From an uncultured Fibrobacter sp. (GTDB lineage: Bacteria > Fibrobacterota > Fibrobacteria > Fibrobacterales > Fibrobacteraceae), in contig CAMHOW010000005.1 in the NCBI GenBank assembly GCA_946186895.1, positions 18,792 through 82,791 of the forward strand: a DNA stretch of 64,000 nucleotides, read 5' to 3'. Positions 61,355 to 64,000 of the stretch are shown in pieces; the first letter of the stretch is position 1, and every line of letters starts with the position of its first letter. The notes below the pieces were generated by a model that was given only the letters and a program-made list of their open reading frames with translations, had not been told where the DNA came from and did not search any database. The translations under genes and the position numbers were made by a program.

Positions 61355-61430
61355 TTCAGATTTAAGATTTCGGAGTTCGGAATTTGATGAATGAAAATAA
61401 TTCTGAAATCTGAAATCCGAAATCATAATT
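61355..61430. repeat. intra-operon inverted-repeat element, copy 2, between the two nrdD parts
   Basis: Perfect arms GATTTCGG (61366-61373) and CCGAAATC (61417-61424) lie in a longer imperfect palindrome made of repeated ctgaaat/gattt units. The core TTCGGAGTTCGGAATT is shared with the reverse strand of the 4432-4508 copy. It ends just before the ribosome binding site of the glycyl-radical frame. Confidence 0.75.
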
Positions 61431-61449
61431 AACATAAGGAGGACTAAAT

Positions 61450-61596
61450 ATGTCTGAAAAAGAACTGAGCAAGTATGGCGAGGGTGTGGGTTTCGAACGC
61501 ATCCGCCGCATCACCGGTTACCTGGTAGGTACCATCGACCGTTTCAACAACGCCAAGCGCGCCGAAGTGAACGATCGTGTCAAGCACGGGGTGTAA
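61450..61596 (+). CDS. separate 48-residue NrdD glycyl-radical peptide
   Basis: This short frame starts MSEKELSKYGEGVGFER and carries RIRRITGYLVGTIDRF, then NNAKRAEVNDRVKH. RxxGY with its glycine (Gly23, codon 61516-61518) and the following DRFNxAKxxEVxxRVKH are the conserved C-terminal glycyl-radical segment of class III ribonucleotide reductases, which is normally the last part of NrdD. A consensus AAGGAGG (61436-61442) lies seven bases before the ATG, the best ribosome binding site in the window. It overlaps the nrdG start by 20 bases. It should join the 776-residue subunit as a second chain. Frame and motif are seen directly; function in trans is inferred. Confidence 0.88.
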   Translation: MSEKELSKYGEGVGFERIRRITGYLVGTIDRFNNAKRAEVNDRVKHGV

Positions 61597-62158
61597 TACG
61601 GAACAGCAAACTCCGAGACTCCGCATTGCGGGAATCGAGCCGGAATCCTTCGTGGATGGGCCCGGCATCCGCATGACGATTTTCACCCAAGGGTGCCATC
61701 ACCATTGCCCCGGTTGCCATAACCCGCAGACTCACGACTTTGCAGGTGGTCACTTTATCGACATCGAAGAAATCCTTGCGATGATCGACGAAAACCCCCT
61801 GCTGGACGGAGTCACCTTCAGCGGTGGCGACCCCATGGAGCAATCGGCGGCCCTGATCCCGCTGGCCCGTGAAATCAAGGAACGGGGTATGAACCTGATT
61901 ATCTATACGGGTTATACCTACGAGCGCCTCATGGAACTGAAGGACGAGCGTCCGGATTTCTTTGAACTGCTCACCTTTGCCGACATCCTGATTGACGGCC
62001 CCTTCGTGATGGCGAAGCGTTCCCTGGAACTCAAGTTCCGCGGCTCATCTAACCAGCGCATTATCGACGTGCAAGAAAGCCTGGCCCAGGGTCAGGTGGT
62101 GCTGCACCAGATTCAGCTGGAGGAAATGGCAGGCTGCCGCGAACCTATCGCCGTCTAG
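61577..62158 (+). CDS. nrdG: anaerobic ribonucleotide reductase activating protein, radical SAM
   Basis: The 193-residue protein makes the glycyl radical with S-adenosylmethionine. The iron-sulfur motif CHHHCPGC (CxxxCxxC spacing) is at about residues 40-47, preceded by SFVDGPGIRMTIFTQG and followed by FSGGDPMEQ, the SAM-binding GGD region. GTG 61577 is the only reasonable start, as ATG is not available early in the frame; it lies inside the glycyl-radical gene, implying coupling. The Pro/Gln-rich first 15 residues are not conserved. The gene completes an nrdD-tail-nrdG operon and ends convergently with the rhomboid-like gene, the stops sharing CTAG. Confidence 0.93.
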   Translation: MSSTGCNTEQQTPRLRIAGIEPESFVDGPGIRMTIFTQGCHHHCPGCHNPQTHDFAGGHFIDIEEILAMIDENPLLDGVTFSGGDPMEQSAALIPLAREIKERGMNLIIYTGYTYERLMELKDERPDFFELLTFADILIDGPFVMAKRSLELKFRGSSNQRIIDVQESLAQGQVVLHQIQLEEMAGCREPIAV

Positions 62159-63138
62159 CCCAGAGCCAGTTTCCAGGCGGCCAGGTACAGGCCGTAATAC
62201 ATTAAAAGACCAAGACCGTCTGCGCTTGAAAGGGGAGTCCCCCAGCGCAGGCTCTTTTTTTTCGGTATGAACCCGCAGAAAAGTCCGGCCACAAAACCGT
62301 AGGCGTGTCCCAGGATGTCGGCGTTCTCCCCAAGCCCGAGGAACACCGCGAGAGATGCGGCACCGCACAGGGGCGCGAACCTGCGGAGCATCCCGTGGCT
62401 CTCCCTAGGCATCAGCCTGAACTCGATGACGGCAAGACACCCGATGGCGGCGAACACGAAGCTCGAAAACCCGAGGGAGCGAAAATCTGTTTGCACCGTG
62501 GCCGAAACGCAGATGTTCGCTATGGCGGCGGCCGCCGCGATGAAGGGGGCGAGCCTAAGGAGCGGAATACGGAAGGTGATCATGTTCATCACGATGTAGC
62601 CGCAGAGCAGGTTAGAAGCCAGGTGACGCATGTCGCCGTGGAGGGTCTGGGCGGTAAGGCTTCGCCACCATTCCCCCTTCATGACCTTGGCGGCGTCAGA
62701 AACTCCCGGTCCGTGCAGGTTCAGCTTGTCTGAAAAGTCGATGAGGGTAAAAATGACAGGCGCAAGCAGCACCCACAGGGGCTGCAGGCTAAAGCTCAGC
62801 GGTATAGGCGGGTTCTCCTCTTTTGGAGGATTCTCACGATGGTATAGGTCCAGCTGCTGTCTTGCCGCAGCCTCGAACTCTGGCACTATAAAGATCTGGA
62901 ACGGCCCTTCTTCCGAACGCACAAGCCTGTGCTCGATCCCCTGGGACAAAAGCACTAAACTATCGTCCCGGATTTGCCGGAAAGTCCCTTCGGATACCTG
63001 CACCGTCTCGGGGTATTCGGGTTCGGCGGGCGGTTCCTGCAGGCGGGCATCCGGCGCCTGGGTGGCCGGCTCCGTAGGCGCCTCTTCGGAAGGCTTGCGC
63101 ATGTAGCGTGGCCTAAGCGGCGACATCAGTCGTGGCAT
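62155..63138 (-). CDS. rhomboid-like membrane protein with N-terminal cytosolic region
   Basis: The 327-residue protein has an N-terminal cytosolic part (about 1-125) with a Pro/Glu-rich stretch and six or more hydrophobic segments from about 125 on. Rhomboid features: LTAQTLHGDMRHLASNLLCG (the HxxxN helix), LGFSSFVFAA in place of the catalytic GxSG, and ADILGHAYGFVAGL with the catalytic-type His. The Gly after the Ser is replaced (GFSS), so protease activity is uncertain; a pseudoprotease role is possible. GAGGAGG precedes ATG 63138 by eight bases and decides the start. It is convergent with nrdG. Confidence 0.8.
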   Translation of the reverse strand: MPRLMSPLRPRYMRKPSEEAPTEPATQAPDARLQEPPAEPEYPETVQVSEGTFRQIRDDSLVLLSQGIEHRLVRSEEGPFQIFIVPEFEAAARQQLDLYHRENPPKEENPPIPLSFSLQPLWVLLAPVIFTLIDFSDKLNLHGPGVSDAAKVMKGEWWRSLTAQTLHGDMRHLASNLLCGYIVMNMITFRIPLLRLAPFIAAAAAIANICVSATVQTDFRSLGFSSFVFAAIGCLAVIEFRLMPRESHGMLRRFAPLCGAASLAVFLGLGENADILGHAYGFVAGLFCGFIPKKKSLRWGTPLSSADGLGLLMYYGLYLAAWKLALG

Positions 63139-63251
63139 GTGCAATCCTCCTCGGGTGAACATCGGGAATATACAAAAATTTTATTGGGCGTTCCCCCGGC
63201 CCTTTTGCTGGCGTTGATGGGTCGGGGTCGGGCTCTGCTCGCCTCTCGTCA

Positions 63252-63270
63252 CCCCGGACCTGATCCGGGG
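63252..63270. repeat. dispersed-type palindrome CCCCGGA/TCCGGGG
   Basis: CCCCGGA CCTGA TCCGGGG is a perfect 7-bp inverted repeat in an otherwise gene-free region; 63139-63251 before it shows no gene. From memory, similar CCCCGGA...TCCGGGG palindromes occur between genes in many bacteria. Confidence 0.55.
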
Positions 63271-63284
63271 TCGGCTCGTCAAGC

Positions 63285-63350
63285 CTTGCGATTTGTCGTC
63301 ATGGCGGGCTTGACCCGCCATCTAGAATAACGATTGTATCAAATCGCAAG
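63285..63350. repeat. nested palindrome with long flanking arms
   Basis: CTTGCGATTTG (63285-63295) and CAAATCGCAAG (63340-63350) are perfect 11-bp inverted arms. Inside them ATGGCGGG (63301-63308) pairs with CCCGCCAT (63314-63321) around CTTGA. The inner palindrome is of a dispersed intergenic type. Confidence 0.6.
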
Positions 63351-63363
63351 TCTCGCCACTTGT

Positions 63364-63470
63364 AAGGGACCATTCGCGCTGAAATCGGGAAAGTAGCTAT
63401 GGTCTGCGCTCACTTTCGCTACAAACGCCGCGTTAATGAGGCGTTTGTAGCTCACGGTGCGACGATCCCT
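63364..63470. repeat. structured array unit 1
   Basis: AGGGA (63365-63369) and TCCCT (63466-63470) bracket a segment that includes a perfect 12-bp hairpin, GCTACAAACGCC (63418-63429) with GGCGTTTGTAGC (63440-63451) and a ten-base loop. No coding frame is convincing. Confidence 0.5.
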
Positions 63471-63561
63471 AACGCGGAATGAGGAAGGGGAAGGCTTTTA
63501 GTTAGGTTTGCGGAAAAGGGAATGTTGACAATCAGACACCGCTTCGCAGATGTTGATGAAT

Positions 63562-63729
63562 GGAAAAGGGACTACTCAGCATCGGTCACTCGCTGCGCGA
63601 GCCGATGCTTCGCCCTACGGGCTTGAGGCTTGCGCCTCAAGTGCTGAAATTTTTCAGTTATGTTCACTTCGTTCTCATGTGAAAAATTTCAGTCGCACCC
63701 TCTTCTCGGCTCCGAGTCCCTTTTTATCC
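63562..63729. repeat. structured array unit 2
   Basis: Outer arms GGAAAAGGGACT (63562-63573) and AGTCCCTTTTTATCC (63715-63729). Inside are GCATCGG/CCGATGC (63579-63585 and 63602-63608), CTTGAGGC/GCCTCAAG with a tetraloop (63622-63629 and 63634-63641) and a perfect 13-bp repeat, CTGAAATTTTTCA with TGAAAAATTTCAG (63644-63656 and 63680-63692). The layout parallels unit 3. Confidence 0.6.
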
Positions 63730-63737
63730 CGACGCAT

Positions 63738-63777
63738 AAAAAAAGAAAACCACCCAATTGGGTGGTTTTTCTTTTTT
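63738..63777. terminator. strong bidirectional terminator between array units 2 and 3
   Basis: GAAAACCACCC and GGGTGGTTTTTC flank AATT and are bounded by A-runs and T-runs, so termination would work on either strand. Confidence 0.88.
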
Positions 63778-63780
63778 CGA

Positions 63781-63945
63781 GCGGGAAAAGGGAATGTTGC
63801 TTCGCAGTCTCCGCTGACGCGGCTGCTCAGCAACCCTTCGGGCTCGACACTCACTAGTTCGTGTCAAGCTCAAAAACCACCTATTTCATGCGCGGCGCGC
63901 ACGGTGGTTTTTGCCGCACCCTCTTCGAGGGTCCGGGCCCTTCCG
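63781..63945. repeat. structured array unit 3
   Basis: It starts GCGGGAAAAGGG (63781-63792) and ends GGGCCCTTCCGC (63936-63947), giving outer pairing. Inside are GACAC/GTGTC (63846-63850 and 63861-63865), AAAAACCACC/GGTGGTTTTT (63872-63881 and 63903-63912) and ACCCTC/GAGGGT around TTC (63918-63932). GCACCCTCTTC is shared with unit 2. The GCGGGAAAAGGGA edge looks like the reverse complement of a tRNA-Gly 3' end. Confidence 0.6.
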
Positions 63946-63949
63946 CGAT

Positions 63950-63987
63950 AAACGAAAAAAGACACCATAAAGGTGTCTTTTTCGTTT
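63950..63987. terminator. strong bidirectional terminator after array unit 3
   Basis: GAAAAAAGACACC pairs with GGTGTCTTTTTC around ATAAA; A-rich and T-rich flanks complete it. The next GAGCGGGAAAAG, 210 bases after the previous copy, opens a further unit or a tRNA gene cut off by the window end. Confidence 0.88.
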
Positions 63988-64000
63988 AGAGCGGGAAAAG

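Noticed and set aside
63550..63951. 133-residue plus-strand frame through the structured array
   Set aside because: It crosses two hairpin units and a terminator, has no ribosome binding site and has no protein-like composition.
63779..64000. tRNA genes suggested by GAGCGGGAAAAGGGA (like a tRNA-Gly 3' end)
   Set aside because: The T-loop, anticodon arm and D-arm do not follow; a tRNA could begin at 63989 but is cut off by the window end.

Overview
The window looks like a piece of a Fibrobacter (Fibrobacterota) chromosome, a strictly anaerobic gut or rumen fibre degrader. The reasons are three FISUMP domains (the Fibrobacter succinogenes major paralogous domain), two TIGR02147-type Fibrobacter regulators, secreted polysaccharide lyases with polyserine linkers and C-terminal sorting-like domains, an OmpA protein with thrombospondin type 3 repeats, and an oxygen-sensitive class III ribonucleotide reductase. 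The assignment rests on recognised families, not on a database search.

Layout. 1-5.8 kb: the end of a TSP3/OmpA outer-membrane protein, a UDP-glucuronate 4-epimerase-like enzyme, a GtrA-like membrane protein, a small secreted protein, a KtrB/KtrA potassium uptake pair and a reverse rubrerythrin. 5.9-12.6 kb: a solitary nuoA, two FISUMP lipoproteins, metY, and a minus-strand aminotransferase-gltA pair. 12.6-35.5 kb: a plant cell wall locus with a PL11-like rhamnogalacturonan lyase, two pectate lyases, a GH95-like alpha-L-fucosidase, an HEGIH-motif secreted protein, a GLUG/InlB-type surface protein, two LamG-like lipoproteins and two TIGR02147 regulators. Three of the lyase upstream regions carry a shared palindrome of the form GTWGTCYAKRRACAAC, so I propose a small regulon. 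35.6-43 kb: ilvE, then a visibly AT-richer accessory island of small or unusual minus-strand genes (YubB-like protein, BspA-type repeat protein, cytosolic zinc-ribbon/FISUMP fusion, four tiny proteins, an amidohydrolase), ending at an Rpn-type nuclease. 43-58.7 kb: recD2, a 31-residue basic ribosomal-type protein too short for ordinary gene finding, an iron alcohol dehydrogenase with a structured leader, a bamD-OMP-PHP operon, lptF-lptG, a GGDEF protein, a sodium symporter and an unknown gene pair. 59-62.2 kb: an anaerobic ribonucleotide reductase operon behind NrdR-like boxes, in which the glycyl-radical tail of NrdD is a separate 48-residue reading frame between the large subunit and nrdG. 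62.2-64 kb: a rhomboid-like protein, then about 860 bp of non-coding DNA holding dispersed palindromes and an array of hairpin-rich units separated by strong terminators.

The most striking observations are the split class III reductase (with an inverted-repeat element lying at the split), the shared palindrome of the pectin genes next to a divergent TIGR02147 regulator, and the structured array at the right edge. Gene families were assigned by reading motifs; coordinates of starts were adjusted where a ribosome binding site or neighbour decides them.
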